Source of the DNA: Pseudomonas sp. CCC3.1
GTDB lineage: Bacteria > Pseudomonadota > Gammaproteobacteria > Pseudomonadales > Pseudomonadaceae
Length of the DNA stretch: 64,000 bases
Assembly (NCBI RefSeq): GCF_034347405.1
Contig: NZ_CP133778.1
Span: 806,001 to 870,000, forward strand
Reading direction: 5' to 3'
A program made the position numbers and the translations under genes. Under the pieces are notes generated by a model. That model was not told the origin of the DNA and did not search any database. It saw only the letters and a list, made by a program, of their open reading frames with translations. Every line of letters begins with the position of its first letter. Positions within the stretch are counted from its first letter, which is position 1. Positions 34,439 to 42,596 of this stretch are shown piece after piece.

Positions 34439-34482
34439 GAAGCCCTATTGCCGTGGAACTGCACGCCGCGCATTTCAAGATA

Positions 34483-34522
34483 GCCACAGATCCTCATCTA
34501 CTCAAAGGTGGGGATCTGTGGC
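34483..34522. terminator. Inverted repeat downstream of the large PI-PLC gene
   Basis: GCCACAGATCC ... GGATCTGTGGC with an ~18-base loop, 30 bases beyond the minus-strand stop at 34554. There is no good T-run, so termination is only probable. Confidence 0.4.
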
Positions 34523-34553
34523 GCGCTTGCTGATGATAGGGTGTATGCCCTCA

Positions 34554-37500
34554 CTAGTTTGGGTTCATTGATCTCACGACACTTAAGGATTTGACGCCGT
34601 CTTTGTCGATCGCCTGGACTTGGATAGTAATAGGTTTGCCGTTACCGCCAACGGTGATTTGTGTGGAGGTTATTTCCTCGTTAATTCCGGTGTTGGTTTT
34701 TACTGCATATTTAACAGCTCGATTGTCTGGCCCCCGCGCCCAGTCGAAGATAATGCCGCTATTAGAGATTACAGTCCCTTTTAGACCGAATGGCTGATTA
34801 GGGCGTTCAGGTTGAAGGTTGAACTCAATAGGTGAAGAGTAGTTGCCTGCCGCATCAAATGCTCGCAGTGAAAAAGCATGTTCAGCGGTAGGGTCCATGC
34901 CTTCCAGGCGAGCCGTGAATCGATTGCTTGGGAACTCCATTTTTTCATCGTGATTGTTGTTGACAACGAGTTCATAACCTTTCACCGCGATATCGTCTGA
35001 TGCAGCGGTCCAGTTTAGTGTCGGGAAAGTAGAGGTCTCGTCATGAGCGTAAAAGAACGCGGGCGTAGTGGGTGGTACTCGGTCAACCAGTATGGGCGTT
35101 TTGGGCGATTTATTACCCGCCGCATCAATTGCTTCGATATAGAAGGTATACGTCGTGACGGGCGCTAGCCTTTCGACCACAACCTCTGGCGTAGCAGATG
35201 TTGCGACGGCTTCGGGAATTTTATCGATGTAAACGTTGTAACCCGTCACGCCAATATCATCGCTTGATGCATCCCAATTGAGCTGCAGCGTTGTCCCTGT
35301 GTCGTTACTGGACTGCGGGTTTAATGGCGCGGAAGGAGGAATCCGGTCAACCAGCAACTTTGCAGGGGTAGACAAGTTCCCGTTAGCGTCATAACCCATG
35401 ACTTCATAACGATAGGTGGTGAGAGGTGTTAGCGTGGTGTCGTCGTAGTTGGGCGTTTTTGAGTCGAATTTCTTATTATCGTCCCGTTTTATGGTGTAAC
35501 CCGTGACAGCCACATTGTCTGTAGTTGAGCTCCACTGCAGAGTAAGAGACGTGTCGGTTACTTTTTTGTATTCCAGGTTTTCAACAGGTTTAGGCGGCTC
35601 ACGGTCAACCCAAACCGAGATCGGAGTTGACTCGTTGTCAGCAGCGTCTCTGGCCCGGATTGAAAACGTATGATTTTCACCGGGTTCAAGGTTTTGGATA
35701 CTGTCAGTAGTTTTTTCTGTGGATTGAATGTACACCTCATCTTTGTAGATCACGTAGTCCTTCATCGCGACATCATCTGTAGAAGCCGTCCATGTCAACG
35801 TCAATGAAGTTGGCTGTAAGTCACTGAAAGCCAGTGACGTCGGCGTAGTCGGTGGCGTGCGATCAATATAGAGCTTGGCGGGTTCCGAGTATGTATCGTT
35901 GAACTTGTGTGCGCGTATAGAAAAGGTGAAATTTTCCGGTGGGGTTGTATCGGCAATGACCATGCTGTGCTCAGTGGGGATTTTAGAGACCATAGAGTTG
36001 CCAGAGGCTTCATAGATCAGTTCACTGGTGGGCACTGAAGTTTTATCCCAGCTGACTTCAAACAAACCTCCCTGTAAGTTGGTCATCTTCAACCCTGTGG
36101 GCGGCGCAGGGGGGGCTGTTTCGTACGGAGGAATAGTTATGGACTGGGGGGGAGATACATTGTTATCGAAATCGACAGCAATTACAGATATTTGTTTAAT
36201 ACCGGTAGTGTTGAACTCAGTAAAGTTTTCATGGGTCGCTAGTAGAGGTTTGCCATCAACGTAAACCCTGAACTCAGCAATACCAGATTGTCCTGCGGGT
36301 TCTTCCCAGTAAAGCAAAGCGGTGCTGGGTGACAGCTGACGCACAAGCGGTGTTACCGGTAGCGCGTTGATCAGGCTTTTAGCGCAATACATTCTTAGCC
36401 CGTTCATGGCTGTATCATCGCCATCGCCTTGTTTCGACTCGACGCGATTTATAAAGCCCACGACGTTCTCACCGGCGGGGCATATAAAGTTTTTGCTCCA
36501 TGAGCCCCAATAACCCAAGTCGCCACCAATCAAGGTGTTGTCCTGGCAAACACCCAATACTTCTGTAGCTTCTACTTCATCTCTATGGGCTCGGGGCCAA
36601 AGTTTTTTCAAGGCAAACCCTTTTAACGGGCCGTTGGCAACGCTGCACTTATAGAGGTTGCTCCACCCCCCCCAGTAGCCATTATTGCTGGTTATCTGTG
36701 TAGTCGTAGTGTCGCCATCTGCGGAACAATACATGCGCAAGCTGTTAAGGCCTGAGTTATCACCTTTTTGGCCTTGCTCCTCTTCATTCCTGAGGTCAAA
36801 GCCCCAGGCAACGGTAGATGATGGGCAGCTTGCTTTTTTCCCCCACGCGCCCCGTCCACCATCCGCTTCGGCAGAGGTGGGTATCACATCTTGCCCCCCG
36901 AATGTATTCATGTTGACGGTCATGTAGGAGACTTTGCCGTCCAAGGCTTGGCTGCCGCCAAAACGATAAGCGATAGCTGAACCATCAGGGCTCTCTTTAC
37001 TTTGCCCGAACTCCTGAATGTTGCCTATATCAAAAGGCGAGGTCATGTCTTTGCGTACAAAAATACGCAGGCAACCTTGGCTGCATTTCTCATCAGAGTT
37101 TTTGGTGCCAAACAATGTGATTGTGGTTCCGGCCAATGCATTTGAAAGTACTGCAGTGGCGGCCTGGTCATTTTGACAACCCCAGTGATCAGAGCCGCTT
37201 TGCAATTCGAATGATAAGGCCGCGTCCACAGGAACATTACAAAAAATATCACCTTCCTGATCGCCTAAACTCAGTTTTGGCATGACCGAACCCGTCACGG
37301 GTTCGATTGTGATGTGCGAAACCTTTCCGTCAAGCCCATTATGAGAATGGTTCGTTACTTTTACATTGGCATCAGTATAGGATTTCTCAAATGTGCCGAC
37401 TATTACGCGCTCTGTAAGTGCAATGTCTCTTAATACTTCAATTTCCGTCCAATCATCGGATTTGGAGCTGTCGGGTTTGTCGAACAGTTTTATGCTGATC

Positions 37501-38807
37501 CCTTTTGCAACACCGCGCAGTGCCAGTGATCGGGCTTCATCATTTTCGCATCCCGCTGCCTTCAAGCGCAGATCCCACTCAACACTGGTGGGTAAAACGC
37601 ACACGACATCATCATTTAAAAGCGCGTCGGGATGCGCCTCAGAGTTACCGTCATTTTTTTCATAGAAATAAACTCCCCCCTCTGTTAAAGCACCGGCATA
37701 CGGAATGGCATCTCCGACTTGGGTAAAGTCGAGGGCTATGTAATTAGGCACCATACGAACACCGGCATTCGAATATTTGCAGGCCTCGTCGACCCTGAAT
37801 TCAAGCCACGTCAAATTGTTGTCAACTTGAGCTGCGTGGGGTCGGGAGGAAAATATGGAGTGATATTGATTCATGGTGAACAAGCGAGGCCATTCCTGAA
37901 ACCCGGTTTTGTGTATGGTTTTATAAAGATAATTAAAATAGGTCTTGCCCTCCTCATACTCACCGTCATCGTATCGGCTGTTGCAGGCCCAGTTTTCTTT
38001 TATAACTCCGAGTTTGCCGAGGTCGTAAATGTTTTGCTTTATGAATATTTTATCATTTGGGAGTTCTATACTGTTTTCGGAAAACAGGTACCTTCCATTT
38101 TCACGCTCAAAGAAAATAATGATTCTACGGTTGCTGTCTATGATTTTTTGCAGTGTTGGCCATTGGTTGGTGTTGGCGTAATCATTGATGTTGAAAATAT
38201 AGTTGCCTAAATTGGGGACTTCGTTGAAGGCTTTTTGTATGTATTCAGTGTCGATTCTGTCCTCCAGGAATATAGTGACAACTGCATTCCTGTTCTCGGT
38301 CTTGTCAAGGAAGTTTTTAACCTTGTTAAGTTCTGTGCTGAATTTTCTTTTGGTTACTCCAAGATCTGAGCAAGCTCCATAAGGGTCGGGCTCTTCGCTT
38401 GGTGGTGCGTAATGGCACATATAGGCATCAGTTGTAAGGCTGCCATTAATTTTTCTTGTTAGTGGGTGTAAATCCCACATTAAAGAACGAACACCTCTTT
38501 CCAGCTCTGTGGAGGTGTCATTTAAATAGGCATTGTGAGCCGTTACCCATGTGTACTCATTAAAAGGCATTGAGAAGTTTCGGATATAGGGTGCGCTGGG
38601 AGGTTCCGCATTGGCGCCTGGCCAAGGCTTGCTTGAAGATGATTCATTATAGTGCGGGCTACGCACAGAGGGCGTCAGGGAGTTGTCTGTCTGGGCATTG
38701 AGGGTATTGGCATTAATCAGTAAGGCAACCACTAATAGTGTGCATAACAGTTTGCCCACCGAATTAATAAGATTATGAGACTCAGCGTTGCGCAATAGCC
38801 TATTCAT
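34554..38807 (-). CDS. Secreted PI-PLC-like / VMO-I-like / FN3 multidomain protein
   Basis: 1,417 residues. A membrane-spanning signal near 18-38 (cleavage close to LNA-QT) is followed by: a PI-PLC X-like domain ~78-390 with TWVTAHNAYLND (His91), GVRSLMWDLHP (Asp112) and MCHYAP (His132); two related beta domains ~400-505 and ~520-632, each with GC(E/Q)ND and LDGKVS; a VMO-I-like domain ~653-809 with repeating GYWGGWS/LGYWGSWS and GDNSGLNSLRMYC/GDDTAMNGLRMYC; and seven FN3 domains ~815-1415. It would act outside the cell, perhaps cleaving inositol lipids and binding glycans, but activity is unproved. Base composition is clearly more AT-rich than all neighbours, pointing to acquisition. It stands alone between dctA and sprT. 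Confidence 0.82.
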   Translation of the reverse strand: MNRLLRNAESHNLINSVGKLLCTLLVVALLINANTLNAQTDNSLTPSVRSPHYNESSSSKPWPGANAEPPSAPYIRNFSMPFNEYTWVTAHNAYLNDTSTELERGVRSLMWDLHPLTRKINGSLTTDAYMCHYAPPSEEPDPYGACSDLGVTKRKFSTELNKVKNFLDKTENRNAVVTIFLEDRIDTEYIQKAFNEVPNLGNYIFNINDYANTNQWPTLQKIIDSNRRIIIFFERENGRYLFSENSIELPNDKIFIKQNIYDLGKLGVIKENWACNSRYDDGEYEEGKTYFNYLYKTIHKTGFQEWPRLFTMNQYHSIFSSRPHAAQVDNNLTWLEFRVDEACKYSNAGVRMVPNYIALDFTQVGDAIPYAGALTEGGVYFYEKNDGNSEAHPDALLNDDVVCVLPTSVEWDLRLKAAGCENDEARSLALRGVAKGISIKLFDKPDSSKSDDWTEIEVLRDIALTERVIVGTFEKSYTDANVKVTNHSHNGLDGKVSHITIEPVTGSVMPKLSLGDQEGDIFCNVPVDAALSFELQSGSDHWGCQNDQAATAVLSNALAGTTITLFGTKNSDEKCSQGCLRIFVRKDMTSPFDIGNIQEFGQSKESPDGSAIAYRFGGSQALDGKVSYMTVNMNTFGGQDVIPTSAEADGGRGAWGKKASCPSSTVAWGFDLRNEEEQGQKGDNSGLNSLRMYCSADGDTTTTQITSNNGYWGGWSNLYKCSVANGPLKGFALKKLWPRAHRDEVEATEVLGVCQDNTLIGGDLGYWGSWSKNFICPAGENVVGFINRVESKQGDGDDTAMNGLRMYCAKSLINALPVTPLVRQLSPSTALLYWEEPAGQSGIAEFRVYVDGKPLLATHENFTEFNTTGIKQISVIAVDFDNNVSPPQSITIPPYETAPPAPPTGLKMTNLQGGLFEVSWDKTSVPTSELIYEASGNSMVSKIPTEHSMVIADTTPPENFTFSIRAHKFNDTYSEPAKLYIDRTPPTTPTSLAFSDLQPTSLTLTWTASTDDVAMKDYVIYKDEVYIQSTEKTTDSIQNLEPGENHTFSIRARDAADNESTPISVWVDREPPKPVENLEYKKVTDTSLTLQWSSTTDNVAVTGYTIKRDDNKKFDSKTPNYDDTTLTPLTTYRYEVMGYDANGNLSTPAKLLVDRIPPSAPLNPQSSNDTGTTLQLNWDASSDDIGVTGYNVYIDKIPEAVATSATPEVVVERLAPVTTYTFYIEAIDAAGNKSPKTPILVDRVPPTTPAFFYAHDETSTFPTLNWTAASDDIAVKGYELVVNNNHDEKMEFPSNRFTARLEGMDPTAEHAFSLRAFDAAGNYSSPIEFNLQPERPNQPFGLKGTVISNSGIIFDWARGPDNRAVKYAVKTNTGINEEITSTQITVGGNGKPITIQVQAIDKDGVKSLSVVRSMNPN

Positions 38808-38908
38808 TTTCTAGATTCCAGGCAGTCAGGTTGGAATCATCATGTGGCATGTCAGTTAATGCGGCTACTGTCAGAAATAACAGGTCGGCAATCGTAGTAG
38901 CGGTATTT

Positions 38909-39403
38909 TTATTCGACCCGGGTTTCGCCGCTGAACACCAGCGTCTGCCGACATCGACGGCACAGATAACGACGGCCTTGCTTGACCAGACCGTGGCGTT
39001 GCGACGAGAAGGGGAAGTCGCTGTCCGGGCAGGGGCAGCGATAGATATAGCGCGTGGCGCTGCGGCGTTTGATTGCGTAGGTGTGGCAACGATTGGGCGG
39101 CAGCTCGTAGACGCCACGCATGATCAGTTGCCATTCCTCGCCGTGGGGCGCGATACGGTCACCAAACAATTGATGGGCAATCAGGTGTGCGACTTCGTGG
39201 GGGACGGTTTGCTTGAGGAAGTCGTCACTGTTTTCGCGGTATAGCTGCGGGTTGAAACGCAGCAGATTTTCATGCAAATGAGCGACGCCGGCTTTTTGGC
39301 CGCGCAGTTTGAAGCTGACCACCGGGCGCTTGAATGGCCGTTTGAAAAACGTTTCGGCCTGTTGGAAACAATCTTCGACGCGGGTGTTGAGTGACTCGGG
39401 CAT
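38909..39403 (-). CDS. sprT: SprT-family zinc metalloprotease-like protein
   Basis: 164 residues. The HExxH motif is present as VPHEVAHLIAHQLFG, and the family pattern HGEEWQLIMRGV follows. A C-terminal zinc ribbon is visible (YRCPCPDSDFPF ... YLCRRCRQTLVF). Bacterial SprT proteins are related to the Spartan DNA-protein crosslink protease; the role in Pseudomonas is not settled. Composition returns to that of the core genome here. Confidence 0.88.
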   Translation of the reverse strand: MPESLNTRVEDCFQQAETFFKRPFKRPVVSFKLRGQKAGVAHLHENLLRFNPQLYRENSDDFLKQTVPHEVAHLIAHQLFGDRIAPHGEEWQLIMRGVYELPPNRCHTYAIKRRSATRYIYRCPCPDSDFPFSSQRHGLVKQGRRYLCRRCRQTLVFSGETRVE

Positions 39404-39497
39404 GCAGTTCGGCTCTCCAGAAGCCGCGATTATGCCGCAAGCCGCAGCGCTTCCGAAGCGTGAAGGTACTGAGCGGTCTCAATGCTTGTAACAAACT

Positions 39498-39578
39498 TGT
39501 GGGAGCGGGCTTGCCCGCGATGGATCCACCTTGGTCAGGCAGATACACCGCAGCGATTCAATCGCGGGCAAGCCCGCT
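39498..39578. repeat. REPIN (GTGGGAGCGGGC type), right arm cut by IS110
   Basis: TGTGGGAGCGGGCTTGCCCG ... CGGGCAAGCCCGCT, then the sequence breaks. The missing CCCACAGG end is found at 40826, beyond the IS. An intact copy with nearly the same spacer lies at 59393-59483 and shows the undisturbed form CCCGCTCCCACAAGG. Confidence 0.85.
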
Positions 39579-39608
39579 TGTGTCTTACGTCGGGATTAGA
39601 CTGAGGAT

Positions 39609-39760
39609 GAGAGCGGTGAGTGGCAAGCTGAATGCCTGGAGTGCTTAAAGCACGTGTGGGAGCCAACGCTGCCACTCACCTCTCCACTCTGGTTATTGAG
39701 CCCGAACAGTTGAACGAGCCCACCTCGAACAGTTACAAGCGCGGGCCAAACCAGAGCGCT
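39609..39760 (+). ncRNA. Predicted IS110 bridge RNA
   Basis: Two hairpins with internal loops precede the transposase. First: stem GGTGAGTGGCA (39615-39625)/TGCCACTCACC (39670-39680), inner stem GTGCT/AGCAC; its 3' loop side has TGTGGGAGC (39655-39663), the reverse complement of the REP flank GCTCCCACA. Second: stem CTCTGGTT (39687-39694)/AACCAGAG (39749-39756); its 5' loop has ACAGTTG (39706-39712), identical to the IS right end before the CT core, and its 3' loop has ACAAGC (39735-39740), complementary to GCTTGT across the left end. This is the layout of target and donor loops in IS621. The left target guide is not evident. RNA ends are approximate. Confidence 0.7.
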
Positions 39761-39788
39761 CTCATCTTGAGTGTAAGAGGGTTTGGCC

Positions 39789-40721
39789 ATGTTTTCCTAT
39801 CCTGCAGGGATTGATGTTTCCAAAGACAGCCTTGAAGTTCGGGTTAATCTGCTAGAGGTCGGGGTGAGTTGCCCCAATGCCGAAAGTGATTTCCCCGGGT
39901 TGATTGGGTGGTTGTTACTTCACCAAGTCGGCCGCGTTTTGCTTGAAGCTACCGGCGGTTATGAGCGCAATGTGATGAAGGCGCTTCAGACCGCAGGACT
40001 TGAAGTCATACGGATCAACCCGTGCCGTGCCAAAAGCTTTGCCAAGGCCATGGGGCAACAAGCCAAAACCGATCCGATAGATGCACGTTTTCTTGCGCAG
40101 TTTGCAGCCGTCATCAAAGCCCCTGGCGCCCGAATCACAAGTTCCGAGCAAGATAACTTGCGTGCGCTGGTCCAGCAGCGGGAACACTTTGTTCAGCAAA
40201 TGGATGACGATAAGCGCAGGCTCAAAACGGCCTCATCCGACGTCGTCAAACCAGCGCTGCAAAGTCATATCGACTACCTGTGCAAGGCCATTAAAGCGAT
40301 AGAAGTACTCATTAGTGAGTGCGCCGAAAGCCTGGACAGTGAAAAAACCGCTCGTTTGCGCTCAGTGAAAGGTATAGGGCTGATTACAGCGGCCAGTTTA
40401 ATGTCCTATCTACCGGAGCTGGGCGAAGTTGGCAGGCGTCAGATTGCTGCGTTGGCGGGCATCGCCCCTTACAACGACGACAGTGGTAGACACCAAGGTA
40501 AGCGTCATATCAGCGGCGGCAGGTTCGCAGTACGCAGGTCGTTGTATATGAGTTGTTGGTCCGTGATTCGGTATCAGCCTGAGTTCAGCGCCCGATACAA
40601 GGCGCTGCGCGAGAAAGGCAAATGCGCCAAAGTCGCGCTCATCGCCTGTATGCGGGTCTTGCTGATACGTCTAAACGCGATGATCCGTGATGGATCTGAA
40701 TGGAAGGAACACGTCGTCTGA
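39789..40721 (+). CDS. IS110-family transposase (DEDD recombinase)
   Basis: 310 residues from the ATG at 39789 (AGAGGG seven bases upstream; a TTG two codons earlier is unlikely). The N-terminal RuvC-like DEDD domain shows GIDVSKDSLEV (Asp), LLEATGGYER (Glu) and KTDPIDARFLA (Asp, Asp). The C-terminal transposase_20 domain shows LRSVKGIGLITAASLMSYLP, LAGIAPYNDDSG and KRHISGGRFAVRRSLYM with its serine. The gene is full length with no frameshift, so the element may be active. It uses an RNA guide if the upstream structure is a bridge RNA. Confidence 0.93.
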   Translation: MFSYPAGIDVSKDSLEVRVNLLEVGVSCPNAESDFPGLIGWLLLHQVGRVLLEATGGYERNVMKALQTAGLEVIRINPCRAKSFAKAMGQQAKTDPIDARFLAQFAAVIKAPGARITSSEQDNLRALVQQREHFVQQMDDDKRRLKTASSDVVKPALQSHIDYLCKAIKAIEVLISECAESLDSEKTARLRSVKGIGLITAASLMSYLPELGEVGRRQIAALAGIAPYNDDSGRHQGKRHISGGRFAVRRSLYMSCWSVIRYQPEFSARYKALREKGKCAKVALIACMRVLLIRLNAMIRDGSEWKEHVV

Positions 40722-40886
40722 ACGGGACGGCAATACCTTCTTCAGACAGCTGCACGGTTAGATACTGTGGGAGCTTTGCTGCCTCTGAGTTGGGCGACTC
40801 AATAAAAGTCGCCAAGACAGTTGCTCCCACAGGTTTTCAATCGCTGCTCAGAATCAGCGCTTGTAGCGATCTCGCAGGTGGTTGTG

Positions 40887-41489
40887 TCAGTTGGTATAAA
40901 CCGGGCCGATGCCCAGGCCCCAGATAATCACGCTAAGGGCCATGATCGCGACCAGCACCACCAACCCTACCGCGAGTATCGAACTCGAAAACAGAAAACC
41001 CTCGTCCGGGTCGATGTTCATGAAGGTTGGTAAGCCCACGTACAGCAAATACACCGTGTAGCAAATTGCTGTGGTACCGACCAGCATCGCCACCCACATA
41101 TGGGGATACAGCGCCGCCAGTCCGCCAATAAACAGCGGGGTTGCGGTGTAAGTGGCAAAGGCTACGCAGCGGGACATGCTGGGCAGTGCATCGTAGGTGC
41201 GGGCCATCCAGTGAATGAACGTTGCCATCACCGCCACCCCGCCCAGCATCACCAGGTAAGACATCAGGCTCATCCACAGCGCGCTGTTGACGGTCAGCAT
41301 GACCGGGGCGCGGCCGCCAATCATCCAGCCGATCTGGGTGGTGCCAATAAAAGCGGAAATGACCGGAATCGCGGCCAGTATCAAGGTGTGGGTGAGGTAC
41401 AAGCGGCTGACGCTTTCCTCAGCATCAACACGGATCTGACGCCACTCCTGGTCTGGGTGGGTAAAGAGTCCTACAACGTGATGGATCAT
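40887..41489 (-). CDS. YIP1-family inner-membrane protein
   Basis: 200 residues with five hydrophobic helices after the opening MIHHVVGLFTHPDQEWRQIR, typical of the bacterial Yip1/DUF1282 family. AGGAG lies nine bases before the ATG. The function is unknown. It reads toward the IS110 insertion, whose right end lies 60 bases beyond its stop. Confidence 0.85.
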   Translation of the reverse strand: MIHHVVGLFTHPDQEWRQIRVDAEESVSRLYLTHTLILAAIPVISAFIGTTQIGWMIGGRAPVMLTVNSALWMSLMSYLVMLGGVAVMATFIHWMARTYDALPSMSRCVAFATYTATPLFIGGLAALYPHMWVAMLVGTTAICYTVYLLYVGLPTFMNIDPDEGFLFSSSILAVGLVVLVAIMALSVIIWGLGIGPVYTN

Positions 41490-41753
41490 GGCGCTCGCTC
41501 CTGTCTGTACGCATCACCCGAGTGGGATGCTCGCGGTCGCCTGGCCAGGAAGGCAGATCTTCGGTGCTGGCATGCGGCCATATGTTCAGTATAGGAAGCC
41601 TTATGCTCTTTGCCTTAGTCCTTTAGAGCTAATTCGTTTGTTAGGGGCAGGCATAGAACGTTGTGATCTTTAGGGGGTGGCAGGGGGTTTGTGAGCGAGT
41701 TTTTTTAAGTAAAATGGCCGGCTTTTGGTCTTAACTCGCGGAATTGAAGCGCT

Positions 41754-42578
41754 ATGGGCACTCTTTCGGTCTCTCAAATCAAACTCCAGAAACGCCTGCG
41801 TCGATTGACCGGTGAGGCGGTGGCTGACTTCAACATGATTGAAGACGGCGACAAAGTGATGGTGTGTCTGTCGGGCGGCAAAGACAGTTACACACTGCTG
41901 GATGTGCTGCTGCACCTGCAAAAGGTCGCGCCGATCCAGTTTTCAATCGTGGCCGTGAACATGGACCAGAAGCAGCCGGGTTTCCCCGAAGACGTGCTGC
42001 CGGCCTATCTCAAGTCGCTGGGCGTGGACTATCACATCGTCGAAAAAGACACCTATTCGGTGGTCAAGGAACTGATCCCTGAAGGCAAGACCACCTGCTC
42101 GCTGTGTTCTCGCCTGCGCCGTGGCACGCTGTACACCTTCGCGGATGAAATTGGCGCGACCAAGATGGCCTTGGGGCATCACCGTGATGACATCGTCGAA
42201 ACCTTCTTCCTCAACATGTTCTTCAACGGCACCCTTAAGGCGATGCCGCCCAAGCTGCGCTCCGATGACGGGCGTAACGTGGTGATCCGGCCGCTGGCGT
42301 ATTGCAACGAGAAGGACATTCAGGCGTACTCGGATTTGCAGCAGTTCCCGATTATTCCGTGCAACCTCTGCGGCTCGCAGGAAAACCTGCAACGCCAGGT
42401 GGTCAAAGACATGCTGCAAGAGTGGGACCGCAAGACGCCGGGTCGCACCGAGAGTATCTTCCGCAGCCTGCAACACGTGAACCCGTCGCAATTGGCGGAT
42501 CGCACTCTGTTTGACTTTGCCAGCCTGAAAATCGATGAAAGCGCCACGCCGCGTTTCGTCAATCTGCTGAATCTGTAA
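41754..42578 (+). CDS. ttcA: tRNA 2-thiocytidine(32) synthetase TtcA
   Basis: 274 residues. PP-loop motif CLSGGKDSYTLLD binds ATP; the paired CxxC that holds the Fe-S cluster is seen in TTCSLCSRLRRG, and a further CNLCGS in the C-terminal half. TtcA thiolates cytidine 32 in several tRNAs. An AT-rich sequence (TTTTTTTAAGTAAAAT at 41700) provides a likely -10 upstream. The following gene starts 19 bases later. Confidence 0.95.
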   Translation: MGTLSVSQIKLQKRLRRLTGEAVADFNMIEDGDKVMVCLSGGKDSYTLLDVLLHLQKVAPIQFSIVAVNMDQKQPGFPEDVLPAYLKSLGVDYHIVEKDTYSVVKELIPEGKTTCSLCSRLRRGTLYTFADEIGATKMALGHHRDDIVETFFLNMFFNGTLKAMPPKLRSDDGRNVVIRPLAYCNEKDIQAYSDLQQFPIIPCNLCGSQENLQRQVVKDMLQEWDRKTPGRTESIFRSLQHVNPSQLADRTLFDFASLKIDESATPRFVNLLNL

Positions 42579-42596
42579 CTTCCAAGAGGAGAGGGC

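Larger units (their letters stand above)
39579..40825 (+). mobile_element. IS110-family insertion sequence in a REP
   Basis: About 1,247 bp, bounded by a shared GCT (CT core) at 39576-39578 and 40823-40825. It has no terminal inverted repeats, as usual for IS110. It contains a ~210-base structured left region and one DEDD transposase gene. Joining the flanks restores a REP arm (CCCGCT|CCCACAGG). The right end ...ACAGTTGCT and the left end CTTGTGTC are echoed in the predicted RNA loops. IS110 elements targeting REPs (such as ISPpu9/10 and IS621) are known. Confidence 0.82.

Noticed and set aside
40766..40833. An independent intact REPIN right of the IS, which would put the IS end at 40766
   Set aside because: The donor-loop sequence ACAGTTG matches the right end at 40817-40823 and not the sequence before 40766, and CCCACAGG completes the split REP on the left.
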